From positions 45,226 to 109,225 of the forward strand of contig JAJTFC010000023.1 in assembly GCA_021298315.1 (NCBI GenBank): a stretch of 64,000 bases of DNA, in the 5' to 3' direction. The DNA is from Planctomycetaceae bacterium (lineage in GTDB: Bacteria; Planctomycetota; Planctomycetia; Pirellulales; Pirellulaceae). Shown in pieces: positions 27,008 through 36,606 of this stretch (its first letter is position 1; the number at the start of each line of letters is the position of its first letter). Under the pieces are notes generated by a model, which saw nothing but the letters and a program-made list of their open reading frames with translations, searched no databases and had not been told where the DNA came from. A program made the translations under genes and the position numbers.

Positions 27008-28606
27008 CTACCACTCCTTTTTCCAATCGACACCGACTCGGTGTGCCCAAGCCTCCCACTGAAGAATCATTCGCTCGACAAGATCTTTATGGTCTTGCGA
27101 GCGATCGGTCGTTTCACAGCGATCGACAGCAAGATTGAATAGTTCCCATCGGATCGGATCTGCCGAACGCTTGGTCCACACAATTTTCCAGTCCCCCTGC
27201 CGCAAGGCGTGCGCACCTTGATGGTCGAAACCCAAGACTCGATCCTGGCTTGGCGTAGTACCATCGGCGATCTCCCAAAGCGATATGCCTTCTGGTCGAT
27301 GCAAATCAGGTTGCTCGTCGAGGGTGGGATAACCGACTCGTGTCGCTTCCAAAATCGTTGGAAGGATGTCGATCATGTGGGCAGGTCGATGCACCCAAGC
27401 AGAGGTAGCCTTCGATGGGAAATGCACAATACACGGATTGATGATCCCACCCTCATAAGTAAAGTGCTTGTAACTTCGAAGAGGGGTATTGCTGAGATTT
27501 GCCCAAGCGCTCCCGTAGGATTGGTGCGAGTGGCGAGCTCCGATTTGTTCCAACTGTGATTCTTGGTGCAGCTTGTTGATCCCTTTGCGGGATTCCCCGT
27601 CAAAACCAAATGGCCCCCACTCGTAGCAAGCTCCGTTGTCACTTAAGAAAATAATCAGTGTCTTTTCAAGCTCTCCGGTTCTCTCAAGATGCTCGACGAG
27701 CTTACCCACACCTGTGTCGATCGACTCGACCATAGCGGCGTAGACAGCCATTCGCTGCGCTAAATCGTTCTGGCGATCCGTGGATAGTTCCTCCCACAGC
27801 GGATTTGGTTGACCAGAGTATCCGTTGGCAATCTGATCTTGATCCACTGGGACGATCGAACGCTCGGTGAGTCGTTCGGCTCGCAATCGGTCCCAGCCTC
27901 GCCGATAGATCGACTGATATTTGGCCACACGATCCGCGGGTGCTTGGATCGGAAAATGGGGCGAAGAGTGCGCCAGCATGACAAACCAGGGCTTTTGTAG
28001 AGCTTGCCCCTGTTTGATGAACTCTAGCGCATATGCATTGAACACATCCGTCGCGTAGAATTGTTCTTTCGGTGGGTTGATCTCTTTTGTTCGCCCAACC
28101 GGGAGCCGAGCGTAATAATCGCGGTCATACTGATCGTGCGAATGATCACGCGTGTAACCGTAGAACTGGTGGAATCCTCGTTCGATCGGACCGGATTGGG
28201 AATGCATGTGCCACTTGCCGACGTAATAGCAGCCATAACCAGCAGGTTCGAGCAACTCGGCAATCGTAGCGCAGTGACCATTGAGTCGCCCTAAGTAGCC
28301 TGGGCCTCGCTTGTCATCTGGGACACTGCTCGTAAAGTCACCTATGCCTGCTTGTGTTGGATACAGCCCAGTCATCAGTGAAGCGCGACTCGGACAGCAA
28401 CGGGCCGAGTTGTAAAACTGAGTCCATCGAAGTCCGTTGGCTGCCAACCGATCGATATTTGGGGTCTGGATTTCACCTCCGTAGCAACCCAGGTCGCTGT
28501 AGCCTAGATCATCGGCCAGGATGACCAGGACGTTTGGACGGGTATCTGCACAAACTGCGGCAGATAGGCAAATCACAAATGTAAGCATAACAAGTCGGGA
28601 AGTCAT
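27008..28606 (-). CDS. Sulfatase / arylsulfatase A type (Cys-type)
   Basis: A 532-residue secreted sulfatase with a short signal peptide (cleavage near residue 20). TRPNVLVILADDLGYSDLGCYGG gives the metal-binding Asp pair, and CCPSRASLMTG places the formylglycine precursor at Cys70. GKWHMH and FLSDNGACYEWGPFG are further family motifs. The AD(D)LGYSDLGCYG style is that of arylsulfatases. It likely removes sulfate from a sugar or aryl ester outside the cytoplasm. It is divergent from the lipoprotein gene at 28746 (139-base gap). Confidence 0.93.
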   Translation of the reverse strand: MTSRLVMLTFVICLSAAVCADTRPNVLVILADDLGYSDLGCYGGEIQTPNIDRLAANGLRWTQFYNSARCCPSRASLMTGLYPTQAGIGDFTSSVPDDKRGPGYLGRLNGHCATIAELLEPAGYGCYYVGKWHMHSQSGPIERGFHQFYGYTRDHSHDQYDRDYYARLPVGRTKEINPPKEQFYATDVFNAYALEFIKQGQALQKPWFVMLAHSSPHFPIQAPADRVAKYQSIYRRGWDRLRAERLTERSIVPVDQDQIANGYSGQPNPLWEELSTDRQNDLAQRMAVYAAMVESIDTGVGKLVEHLERTGELEKTLIIFLSDNGACYEWGPFGFDGESRKGINKLHQESQLEQIGARHSHQSYGSAWANLSNTPLRSYKHFTYEGGIINPCIVHFPSKATSAWVHRPAHMIDILPTILEATRVGYPTLDEQPDLHRPEGISLWEIADGTTPSQDRVLGFDHQGAHALRQGDWKIVWTKRSADPIRWELFNLAVDRCETTDRSQDHKDLVERMILQWEAWAHRVGVDWKKEW

Positions 28607-28745
28607 ACGTCATAGGATAACCTTTAGTTCAACGCGTGAAAACTCTATGGCACCAAACCCGTTGAAACGCTATAAGCCATGGGAATGTCCGCTGCGGGCA
28701 TGTCGTTTGGGATTTCGAAAAAGGATTTTCGGGAGTGTTTCGACG

Positions 28746-29420
28746 ATGAATTTGAATCGTTCAAAGCAGGGGTATTGGGTCATGGCATGCCTGTGGCTCA
28801 TGATGCTTGGGCTGACCTTGGGCTCGACTACCGGTTGTACGAATCTTTTGAGAACCCTGGTTGTTCTGCTTCATGACCCGAGGATCAAACCCGAATACGA
28901 CCTGACGAAGAAACGAGTCGCCTTGATCACAACCGTCGATGGAGTCGCCAAAGGAGACGCATCGGCCTTGGTCATGGCGAACAATTTCAAAGGATTTATC
29001 AAACACGAACTGAAGAACAAAAAAGTCGTGTTTGTCGACCAAGAGGATGTCGATCGCGCATTTGAAGACCAACCTTTGGATCGCAAAAACTACGCTGAGA
29101 TTGGCAATCAAACCGACGCCGATTGCGTCGTGGTGATCCATATCAAAGACTTGAAACTCAAACAGAACAAGACGCTCTATCAGGGCAGTTGCGAATGTTC
29201 CGTGAGCGTGTATGAACCCAAAGAGGGCAAAGACAGCGTCTTCCAAGAGGACATCAATAATTTGTTGCATCCCTCGGGAGGTAAGCCGGTGACCGAATGC
29301 ACCGAGGCAGCTTTCCGCGGTCATTATTTGAGTTTGCTTGCTCGCCGCGCCTCTCGTTTCTTCTATAAGTACGATCCTAGCGAAGACCACGCGTTGGATG
29401 CCGCTGCTGCCTCGCTCTAG
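28746..29420 (+). CDS. Lipoprotein of unknown function
   Basis: A 224-residue protein beginning at 28746, where a hydrophobic signal sequence ends in a lipobox (GSTTGC). The open frame reaches back to 28521, inside the divergent sulfatase gene, and that part is not credible as coding. The mature part shows KKRVALITTVDG near its N-terminus and a DADCVVVIHIKDLKL strand. This recalls lipoproteins with a GNA1162/TolB-N-like alpha/beta domain, but I would not name a family. It is followed after 19 bases by another exported protein gene. Confidence 0.75.
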   Translation: MNLNRSKQGYWVMACLWLMMLGLTLGSTTGCTNLLRTLVVLLHDPRIKPEYDLTKKRVALITTVDGVAKGDASALVMANNFKGFIKHELKNKKVVFVDQEDVDRAFEDQPLDRKNYAEIGNQTDADCVVVIHIKDLKLKQNKTLYQGSCECSVSVYEPKEGKDSVFQEDINNLLHPSGGKPVTECTEAAFRGHYLSLLARRASRFFYKYDPSEDHALDAAAASL

Positions 29421-29439
29421 AAACCATCATGGGCCAATC

Positions 29440-30249
29440 ATGGACTATCGCAATCGATTGCTCGCTGGCATGATCATCGCTGCTCTTGGGATTTGGCTTA
29501 GCCCTATGACCCGGATTGATTCAACGGCCTTCGGACAAATCTCAACCGAGCGATCAACGGAGTTTCGGATCGACACCGATATCTATACCGACGAAACCAA
29601 GCCTCCGGTACACACCACCCAAACCATGTTCTTGGCCACACGCACCATCGAATGGGACGATACCCATCGAAGATTGATCGTGGTCGATTACAAGGATCAA
29701 TCGGTGATGCTGGCGGATCTTCCCGCACAAAGAAAATGCCGCATCGGTATGCCAGAACTCGAGGATCGGATAAGCAATCTTCGCTCGCAGATGACATCCG
29801 AAGAGTTTGCGACTTGGACAAGTCCAACGCAAGCGCGGCTCGACGAAAAGGGCTTTTATGAATTGGCTTGCGAACGCTCAGCTTATCGATTCAAAACCAA
29901 ATCTCCAAGCATCGAGAAAATGGCGATCGATTACTCGGAATTTGCGGACTGGTCGGTGAAAATGCATGCGGTCAATCCTCCCTACAAACCCCCTTTGTTA
30001 AGAATGCAACTCAATGCATTCCTCAGGGATCAAAGAGCATTGCCCATAGAACTTCGATTGCTCGATAAACGCTCGAGCAGCTCCAAAGAGATCATCGCCA
30101 GATTGATTGTCCAAGATCAACTCTCGGCGATGGATCTGGATCGGATCCGAGACTGGGATGTTCTCACAGCAACTCTCAAGAATGTTTCGGAGGTCGAGTA
30201 CTTCCGCCAAGCCAGTGCAGGCCCGATCAATCGTCCCTCACGAAAATAG
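29440..30249 (+). CDS. Exported protein of unknown function
   Basis: A 269-residue protein starting at the ATG at 29440, which gives a signal peptide (MDYRNRLLAGMIIAALGIWL...). The longer open frame back to 29338 overlaps the previous gene by 83 bases and lacks signal character. No family is recognised; the mature part is charged and has no membrane segments. It is the second gene of a likely two-gene unit with the lipoprotein at 28746 and is convergent with rnc (30-base gap). Confidence 0.7.
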   Translation: MDYRNRLLAGMIIAALGIWLSPMTRIDSTAFGQISTERSTEFRIDTDIYTDETKPPVHTTQTMFLATRTIEWDDTHRRLIVVDYKDQSVMLADLPAQRKCRIGMPELEDRISNLRSQMTSEEFATWTSPTQARLDEKGFYELACERSAYRFKTKSPSIEKMAIDYSEFADWSVKMHAVNPPYKPPLLRMQLNAFLRDQRALPIELRLLDKRSSSSKEIIARLIVQDQLSAMDLDRIRDWDVLTATLKNVSEVEYFRQASAGPINRPSRK

Positions 30250-30279
30250 CTTAAAGTGTGCGACACCAGCAGGATGCTG

Positions 30280-31053
30280 TTATTCCTGCTCTTGGATTCT
30301 TTGGGTTGGCTGCTGAAAATTGGTGTTGGGAAACGGGGGCTCTTCGCTCCGAAGTTCAGCCAAGGCATTCGCAGCGGCACGCTGCTCTGCATCTTTTTTG
30401 CTTCGCCCCCAGGCCGACGTAAAACGCTTGCCGTTGACCTCTGCAGCAACCTCGAAGTATTTGCTGTGATCCGGACCGCTTTCTCCTACCAAGCGGTACA
30501 CGGGCGCACCCTTGTAACTGCCTTGCACCAATTGCTGCAAGAGAGATTTGTAGTTGCCGATACTATGCCCCTGTGCCGCGGAGCGGATTTCGGTTTCCAA
30601 GTAGCGAAGGATGAATTTTCGGGCTTCCTCAAGGCCTCCGTCGAGAAAGACCGCTGCAACAATGGCCTCGAATACGTCGCTTAAAAGCGACCTTGGCATT
30701 CCATGTTTGAGCATACCTCGACCGACGATCAAGCATTCTTCGAGACCCAGAGCTTTTGAAACTTTGGCGCAGACCCTTCGAGAGACCACTACCGATTTGA
30801 TCTTGGTCAGATCCCCTTCAAGATAATCCGGGTAGGATCGAAATATCTCTTCGCACACAACCATACCCAAGATAGCATCACCCAGAAATTCCATCCGTTC
30901 GTTCGAATGGCTACGGCTTGTTGCAACGCTCGCATGGGTAAGGGCAGAGACGACGAGACTGACATTCGAAAACCGATAACCGATCCGTTGTTGACACAAC
31001 TCGGATTTGTCTTCGACGCTCAACGCTTCTTCTGGCGGATCTGTCTCTTTCAT
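30280..31053 (-). CDS. rnc: Ribonuclease III
   Basis: A 257-residue double-stranded-RNA endonuclease for rRNA and mRNA processing. The signature NERMEFLGDAILG carries Glu52, Glu55 and Asp59, and LSDVFEAIVAAVFLDGG carries Asp126 and Glu129, so the catalytic set is complete. A C-terminal dsRNA-binding domain follows from about residue 167 (NYKSLLQQLVQGSYKGAPVY...GRSKKDAEQRAAANAL). It is the last gene of a minus-strand series after the metallophosphoesterase (62-base gap). The usual partner era is not here. Confidence 0.96.
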   Translation of the reverse strand: MKETDPPEEALSVEDKSELCQQRIGYRFSNVSLVVSALTHASVATSRSHSNERMEFLGDAILGMVVCEEIFRSYPDYLEGDLTKIKSVVVSRRVCAKVSKALGLEECLIVGRGMLKHGMPRSLLSDVFEAIVAAVFLDGGLEEARKFILRYLETEIRSAAQGHSIGNYKSLLQQLVQGSYKGAPVYRLVGESGPDHSKYFEVAAEVNGKRFTSAWGRSKKDAEQRAAANALAELRSEEPPFPNTNFQQPTQRIQEQE

Positions 31054-31115
31054 AAAACTCTGCTGCCTATCGAGATCGAAAGAGTCTAACGGCCAGAGCC
31101 TCGTTAGAAAAGTGC

Positions 31116-32336
31116 CTAAGATTTTTTTCGCAATTCAAGAATCGAGACTTCGGGTAAGCACCCAAGTCGGATCGGGTGTACCCCAGAAATACCTCGGCTA
31201 ACATGCATGAGGGTAGGGGATTGGTAAAAAACGCCAGAAGCGAATCGGCTGCCATACTTACTCGGGGCAATGATCGGTCCGATCCAGGGAAAACGAATCT
31301 GACCTCCATGGGTATGTCCGCAAAGAAGCAAAGACACCCCAAGTTGTTTTGCCCAGGGCAACTGGTCGGGTGAGTGGGAAACGCCGATTCGAAACTCCAA
31401 AGCGTCGGCTCCATCGAGAGAGAAACCAGGGCTGAGCTCTCTGCGAAACCACGGTCGCTCGTTACCTAGGATCGCAAGCTTACCTCTTGCAGTTTGCAAG
31501 CGTCGATCCTCCCGACCGACATCGATCCAGCCTAGATCGGACATGACATCCCTGACAGTTTGATCCAAACGGCAGGCTCGATCATGGTTTCCCAGCACAA
31601 AGACTTTGGGAATCTCAGGATCCAAAGCCCCAAAAATTACTGGCAAACTCGGCAATGCAATAGACTTGTCGATGATATCACCTGAAAGGCAGACTAGATC
31701 GACTCTTTGCGAGAGGAGCCACATGAGCGCATGGCGGTAAAATTCATCAGGCAATTGACCGGTAAGGTGGATATCTGACAGATGCCCAATCCTCATCCCA
31801 ATAAAAGCCTCAGGGATCGCATCGAGCCATAGAGCCTTGGTGTTTGCCTCCAGATGCATCAATTCATTTCCGGGTAGGCGCAAACTTTTTTGAGCCTTGT
31901 TGCCCAATTGCCAATTCGGGTTCTTGCGATCGAGATTTTGCTCGATATGGGTCTGCAAAATAGTTTGTCGATTGTGTGCGATGTGAAACTGGGGGCGATG
32001 CGTCAACCAAACGATCCCCCCAACGAGTCCATAGAGGATCGCAAACAGACCGTATGCAAAACTCCAAATGGATACCTTCGGCAACTCCGTTTGTCCGAGT
32101 ATGTAGCCGAGCCACCGATTCATTTTGGAAGATTCAGGATCGATTCGGTAGTCGATCGACAGCAACACCAACGGGAGCAATAAACAAATAAGAACGATCA
32201 CCTTTTCGATCGTCTTGATCTGCCGCCGATGCAATCCTGTGGCGTTGATTCGGTTAAACAGCGCAATCCAAAAGCCGATATGTCCCAGAACCAACAAGGC
32301 CAGGAGTATCAATCGCAGAGGGAACCCCCAAGTCAA
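31116..32336 (-). CDS. Membrane-anchored calcineurin-like metallophosphoesterase
   Basis: A 406-residue protein with about three N-terminal membrane helices (about residues 7-110) and a C-terminal metallophosphoesterase domain. The metal-binding blocks are in order: GHLSDIH (Asp188, His190), LSGDIID, VLGNHD and LLCGHTHGGQIR. The overall form resembles YkuE/YaeI-type phosphodiesterases, some of which act on lipid-linked substrates, but the substrate here is unknown. The start is a TTG at 32336; no in-frame ATG lies nearby, so the exact start is uncertain. It lies 16 bases after the PAS/GAF/receiver gene. Confidence 0.87.
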   Translation of the reverse strand: MTWGFPLRLILLALLVLGHIGFWIALFNRINATGLHRRQIKTIEKVIVLICLLLPLVLLSIDYRIDPESSKMNRWLGYILGQTELPKVSIWSFAYGLFAILYGLVGGIVWLTHRPQFHIAHNRQTILQTHIEQNLDRKNPNWQLGNKAQKSLRLPGNELMHLEANTKALWLDAIPEAFIGMRIGHLSDIHLTGQLPDEFYRHALMWLLSQRVDLVCLSGDIIDKSIALPSLPVIFGALDPEIPKVFVLGNHDRACRLDQTVRDVMSDLGWIDVGREDRRLQTARGKLAILGNERPWFRRELSPGFSLDGADALEFRIGVSHSPDQLPWAKQLGVSLLLCGHTHGGQIRFPWIGPIIAPSKYGSRFASGVFYQSPTLMHVSRGISGVHPIRLGCLPEVSILELRKKS

Positions 32337-32352
32337 ATTCGCAGCCTTTTAT

Positions 32353-33918
32353 TTAGGGTTGATCAATAGGAGATGAGGCTGGCTTTTCCTCGATCAGAAG
32401 TTCCGTGACCCCAAGGAGTTGATCCAGATGGAAGGGCTTATAGAGGATCGCTTTACGGTGCAAGCCGGCTTGCCGAGCCTTGACGATCGAGTGCCCTGGA
32501 TCGTATCCAAAGCCAGTCATCAAAGCGATCGGAACATAATCGAGGATCTTCTGGAGTCTGAGCATCAGTTGGTAGCCTGAGTAGTCAGGCAGTTTGATGT
32601 CCGTGATGATCACATCGTATTTTTCTTCTGAGCTACGAACCATCGCAACAGCTTGATCCCCGCTCTGCGCGGTCTCTACGACACATCCGTAGCGTTCCAG
32701 CAGTGAATGCGCATCGTTGCGAACGCTCTCGTCAAAATCGACGACAAGTATTCTGCGCCCTTCTAGCTTGGCGTAGTGCTCACTGAGTTCCTGGTTGGTA
32801 GAAGGATCATGAGGAACCAGAGATTGACCGATACTCTGAATTGATTTTTTGATGCTACGGGCTTTGCTAAGCACGCTTCGAAGCCGCGCTACGCTCTCGG
32901 GATCGTGACCGATATATTTTTCCATTAGGAAGACTGCGTCGAGCAAAAGATCGTCCAAGGGGAGCGAAACGGCAGCATGGATTGCATCGCAACTTTGCTG
33001 AGCGGCGTTGGTTCGCTGGGCGACAAGCAATTCCAAGGTGTTTAGCGAGACGGCCACATCGCGGGCAAAGATTTCCAAGAACTGTTGATCGCTCTCAGAG
33101 AATGCAGCTAGTTTCGGACTCTCGACATTGATCGTCCCGATGACCGACTCATGCAATAGGATCGGGACCGTCAAAGAACTTCGTGCACCTTTGAATGCTT
33201 CCAAATACATCGGATCGCTCGAAGTGTCTTTGCACAGATAGCTCACTGCGTTGGCTGCCACCCAACCCGTCACTCCGTTTCCTGAAGGGCTGGCCATAAG
33301 CCGCCTGTCTGCGGCCGCTTGGTCAATACCCACCGATAACAGCGGGATGAGATTCCCAGTGGATTGCTCCAAAAGCCGAATCTCGATGACTTCGATGTTG
33401 AGCAAATCCTCGGTGTAATGCCGGATGTTCTCTTTGAGCAGATCGATGCGTTGCTCTACATCCATCGCGAAAATCTCGTCGGGCTTTAGATCCGTAAGCT
33501 TTGCTCCAGCCTGATGGATTGCCGCAAGCTTCTGTTCTTGGAGAACTTCGTCGGTAATATCCCGGAGGGTAACGACGATTCGATTCTCCGAAGGTTCGGG
33601 TACACAGATCGCCTGAAGCTGGTAATAAGCCGGCTTAGCCGATGTTTCATTGGGCTCTCGCTTGAGAGTCGCCGCAAACGTATGGTTCTTTTCTAGACAA
33701 GCTGCAAGTGGGCATACGGAATTGCCCTGTAACTCTGGATTCCCAAGGGCATTGTAGAAATCCTCCCCGGCTCGATCTACCCCACCGAACCATCGGTTGA
33801 AGCACTCATTTGCCCAGATGATTGTTTGGGAGGGGGATAGTACCGCAACCCCTTCGGGCAAACGGTTTAGAATTTCATGGGATGCGATCCCGGCCAAATT
33901 GATATCTGCCACACCCAT
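32353..33918 (-). CDS. PAS-GAF-receiver signalling protein without kinase domain
   Basis: A 521-residue cytoplasmic sensor. An N-terminal PAS domain (about residues 10-125, including GVAVLSPSQTIIWANECF) is followed by a GAF domain (about 150-300), a helical linker, and a C-terminal response-regulator receiver domain (388-510). The receiver has acceptor Asp440 (VIITDIKLPDYSG), an acidic pair in VVDFDES, and Lys in LYKPF, so it should be phosphorylatable. The linker (about 300-380) has no HATPase domain and no clear phospho-His box, so it is not a hybrid kinase. A GAGGT site supports the ATG. It is first in a series with the phosphoesterase and rnc. Confidence 0.88.
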   Translation of the reverse strand: MGVADINLAGIASHEILNRLPEGVAVLSPSQTIIWANECFNRWFGGVDRAGEDFYNALGNPELQGNSVCPLAACLEKNHTFAATLKREPNETSAKPAYYQLQAICVPEPSENRIVVTLRDITDEVLQEQKLAAIHQAGAKLTDLKPDEIFAMDVEQRIDLLKENIRHYTEDLLNIEVIEIRLLEQSTGNLIPLLSVGIDQAAADRRLMASPSGNGVTGWVAANAVSYLCKDTSSDPMYLEAFKGARSSLTVPILLHESVIGTINVESPKLAAFSESDQQFLEIFARDVAVSLNTLELLVAQRTNAAQQSCDAIHAAVSLPLDDLLLDAVFLMEKYIGHDPESVARLRSVLSKARSIKKSIQSIGQSLVPHDPSTNQELSEHYAKLEGRRILVVDFDESVRNDAHSLLERYGCVVETAQSGDQAVAMVRSSEEKYDVIITDIKLPDYSGYQLMLRLQKILDYVPIALMTGFGYDPGHSIVKARQAGLHRKAILYKPFHLDQLLGVTELLIEEKPASSPIDQP

Positions 33919-34083
33919 TACCTCACACGTCCGGCGATCTGAATATCAAGTCCCATATTCCTGCAAACCAGAAACAGATCGACCAAATGACAATTGTCGG
34001 ATCGGTAAATCTTCAGCGATTGAGTCTCTTTACCAATATAGGTAATGGTGAGCAAGGATCAACCATGACGGAGCAGAAGTCTC

Positions 34084-35166
34084 CTATAAATACTCGCGAA
34101 GCCCCAGTTCTTGGAGTTGCTTGACGACCTCCCGAACTCGCTCCTCCTCCTGCTTGGGAGCAACCAAGGTCGCATCCTTGGTATGTACAACGATCACATC
34201 CTGCATGCCGATAGTCACGACCAAATGATCCGGCTCGCTTCGAACGATCATGTTCTTTGAATCGATACCCAAAAACGGCCCTTCGAAAGTGTTTCCATGG
34301 CTGTCGGGCTTTAGCAACCTGGACATTGCCTGCCAGCTACCTACATCATCCCACTGGAAAGGGGCTTCGATGACGGCAACCTTGGGGTGCCGCTCCATGA
34401 TGGCATAATCGATTGATTTGCCGCGAATCGCCTCGAATTCCTGAACAAAAATCTTTTGAAAATGTGGGGTCCCAACCGCCTGACCAATTTTTTCGATGTG
34501 CGCAAACATCTCCGGTTCGTAAGTCTTGAGGGCATTTAAAACCGTCTTGGCCGACCAAAGAAAAATACCGCTATTCCAATAGAACGTGCCCGCATCGAAA
34601 AACTCCTGGGCAAGCTCTTTCTTAGGCTTCTCCCGGAACCGCTGAACCTCGAAGGCAGCCACTCCGCCAAGGCCTTCGAAGGCACTGCCTCTTTCGATGT
34701 ACCCGAAGCTTTCGGCCGGATAGGTTGGTCGGATACCAAATGTAACAATCCGCTCGGGGTCTTGTTCAATTAGCCGCACCCCGGCTTGGATCGCCCGATG
34801 GAATTCGCTCCTGGGTTCGATCACATGGTCCGAGGGCATGACAATCATCAGCCCATTTCTGTCTGCCGCTTGAACCAGCGATGCTGCCACTCCGATGCAA
34901 GGGGCGGTGTCCCGTTTGAACGGCTCGCCAATAATGTGCTCGATAGGCAAATCTGGAAGCTGAGAGACTACGGCATCGACCAATTGGGAGTTGGTGGCCA
35001 CTAGCACATGCTGACTGGAGACCAAACCGCTAAGGCGATCAAAAGTTGTTTGGAGCATCGAACGAGGGCTCCCAATACGCAGAAGTTGCTTGGGAACCTC
35101 TTGTCTACTGGCTGGCCAAAACCTTGTGCCAGATCCGCCAGCCATGATCACTGCGTGCAAAGTCAT
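34084..35166 (-). CDS. manC: Mannose-1-phosphate guanylyltransferase
   Basis: A 360-residue nucleotidyltransferase making GDP-mannose from GTP and mannose 1-phosphate. It has the signature AVIMAGGSGTRFWPASR with PKQLL, GEPFKRDTAPCIGVAA, MPSDHVIEP, and RFREKP, in the order expected for ManC/Mpg enzymes. It ends without the isomerase domain found in the bifunctional form. It is the third gene after FKBP and the UDP-sugar pyrophosphorylase (18-base gap), so GDP-mannose and UDP-sugar supply are probably co-expressed. Confidence 0.94.
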   Translation of the reverse strand: MTLHAVIMAGGSGTRFWPASRQEVPKQLLRIGSPRSMLQTTFDRLSGLVSSQHVLVATNSQLVDAVVSQLPDLPIEHIIGEPFKRDTAPCIGVAASLVQAADRNGLMIVMPSDHVIEPRSEFHRAIQAGVRLIEQDPERIVTFGIRPTYPAESFGYIERGSAFEGLGGVAAFEVQRFREKPKKELAQEFFDAGTFYWNSGIFLWSAKTVLNALKTYEPEMFAHIEKIGQAVGTPHFQKIFVQEFEAIRGKSIDYAIMERHPKVAVIEAPFQWDDVGSWQAMSRLLKPDSHGNTFEGPFLGIDSKNMIVRSEPDHLVVTIGMQDVIVVHTKDATLVAPKQEEERVREVVKQLQELGLREYL

Positions 35167-35184
35167 CGAACGATCTTCTTATCC

Positions 35185-36597
35185 TTAAGTGAAATAAGTA
35201 TCGGCGTGTATCTGTATGGGTTTTCCCAATCGAGCCTGAACTTCTTGCTCGTCCCAAGCCCAATTAGGATGAATCTCCACCAAACAATCCGCATCGATTT
35301 CTGCACCTGCGTTTACAAGCCAACGGCGGTGCAAGTTCACCAAAGCGGCCTTGCAGGTTTCCGGTGTATCGGTGGGCGAGCCAATCGCATTCTTCACAGG
35401 CGCGAAGGCCTCGGAAGCCAATACTTCGACGACCAAAGCCCGATCAGCGGCAGGCAAAAGATCGAAAACAAAACGCTCTAGCTTAATTGCGTTTGGCACC
35501 AAGGGAGTGTGCTCCTGCCCGTGCTGATCCACATAGGGTACCGATTTATGAGCACGGTGGAAGGGCAGGGTATTTGAGCTCGAAGAACATCGCTTAAGGA
35601 ATTCGATATCAAACACATGCACCGCGATGTTACCGGCCCAGAGCCGAAGCGAACCGTCCGGGTTGGTTTGCTTGGCAACTTCTTCAGGTAGGTCGCTGTA
35701 CTCGATAATCTGAGTCTTGCCATCGAGTTTAACGACATTGCCGACTTTCTCCGTTGCAAAGCGTTTTTCGACAACCTGCGTTGTGGCCTGGCTTTGGCCG
35801 AGCCGATGGAGTCCGATGAGCAAAGGATCGCACGCTCGAACCAACGGGTTATCGACCTGGGCGTAAAATAAATGCTTGATCCCCTGGTCTTGGGCCCGTT
35901 CGAGCCAACCGGTCTTAGACAATGCTCGTAGGATTCCCCCGTGCCCATCTGGACTCAATGCAATGCTTGAAGGCGATTCCATAAGGATCCTTCCGGTTGA
36001 TGCATCGACTGCCGGCATGGTGCCTTGCTCGAAGATCATCAACTCTTGAGGATCGAGTCCAAGGTTTGCATTCTCCTGGAAATACCGCAACGTCGGCTCA
36101 TGGGTCGACGGGCCGGTCATGACCAACAAAGGGATCGATACTCCAAAACGGCGCATTGCACCCCGAAGAGAATCGACATGCATCTGAAAAAGAGTTCGAC
36201 CCGAAAGGGGACCGATCGGATACATCCCCTTGGGAAGCTCAAACCCCAAGCGGGTGCCTTGACCACCGGCCACTAGCACCATGGCAACTTCGCGCGATGC
36301 GATCGCCTGTTGGCCCTGAACAATCGCTTCTACGAGTGACTCATGGCTCATGTCGACAAGCCGAAGCGCTTCGGGAGGCTCGGCTTTTTGTGCAAGCTTT
36401 TGCCAGTCGCAAACTTGCTGCTGCAAGCTCATTTCCTGGCCAATTCCATCGAAGTCAATTTGGGCAATCTGATCAGCCAGTCCCTGCCGCTGGATTTGCG
36501 TCAAGGACTCCCAATGCGCTAAAAGATGCAACTGCTCTGTTCCGCAGAGGGATTTGAGCTGCTCGAGCGATAGCATCGGTCCAACCTGCTGACTCAT
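35185..36597 (-). CDS. UDP-sugar pyrophosphorylase (UDPGP / UAP1-like)
   Basis: A 470-residue enzyme of the eukaryote-like UDPGP family, with VLVAGGQGTRLGFELPKGMY as nucleotide-binding loop, then TGPSTHEPTLRYF, QVDNPLVRACDPLLIG, and EKVGNVV. These blocks resemble human and yeast UDP-N-acetylglucosamine pyrophosphorylase more than the bacterial GalU or GlmU types. It should convert UTP plus a sugar 1-phosphate (GlcNAc-1-P or a hexose 1-P) to a UDP-sugar; which sugar cannot be told. It lies 9 bases after the FKBP gene and 18 bases before manC. Confidence 0.9.
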   Translation of the reverse strand: MSQQVGPMLSLEQLKSLCGTEQLHLLAHWESLTQIQRQGLADQIAQIDFDGIGQEMSLQQQVCDWQKLAQKAEPPEALRLVDMSHESLVEAIVQGQQAIASREVAMVLVAGGQGTRLGFELPKGMYPIGPLSGRTLFQMHVDSLRGAMRRFGVSIPLLVMTGPSTHEPTLRYFQENANLGLDPQELMIFEQGTMPAVDASTGRILMESPSSIALSPDGHGGILRALSKTGWLERAQDQGIKHLFYAQVDNPLVRACDPLLIGLHRLGQSQATTQVVEKRFATEKVGNVVKLDGKTQIIEYSDLPEEVAKQTNPDGSLRLWAGNIAVHVFDIEFLKRCSSSSNTLPFHRAHKSVPYVDQHGQEHTPLVPNAIKLERFVFDLLPAADRALVVEVLASEAFAPVKNAIGSPTDTPETCKAALVNLHRRWLVNAGAEIDADCLVEIHPNWAWDEQEVQARLGKPIQIHADTYFT

Positions 36598-36606
36598 CGG
36601 CCAAGG

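Noticed and set aside
28521..28745. Upstream extension of the lipoprotein open frame
   Set aside because: It overlaps the divergent sulfatase gene and would place the lipoprotein signal sequence internally.
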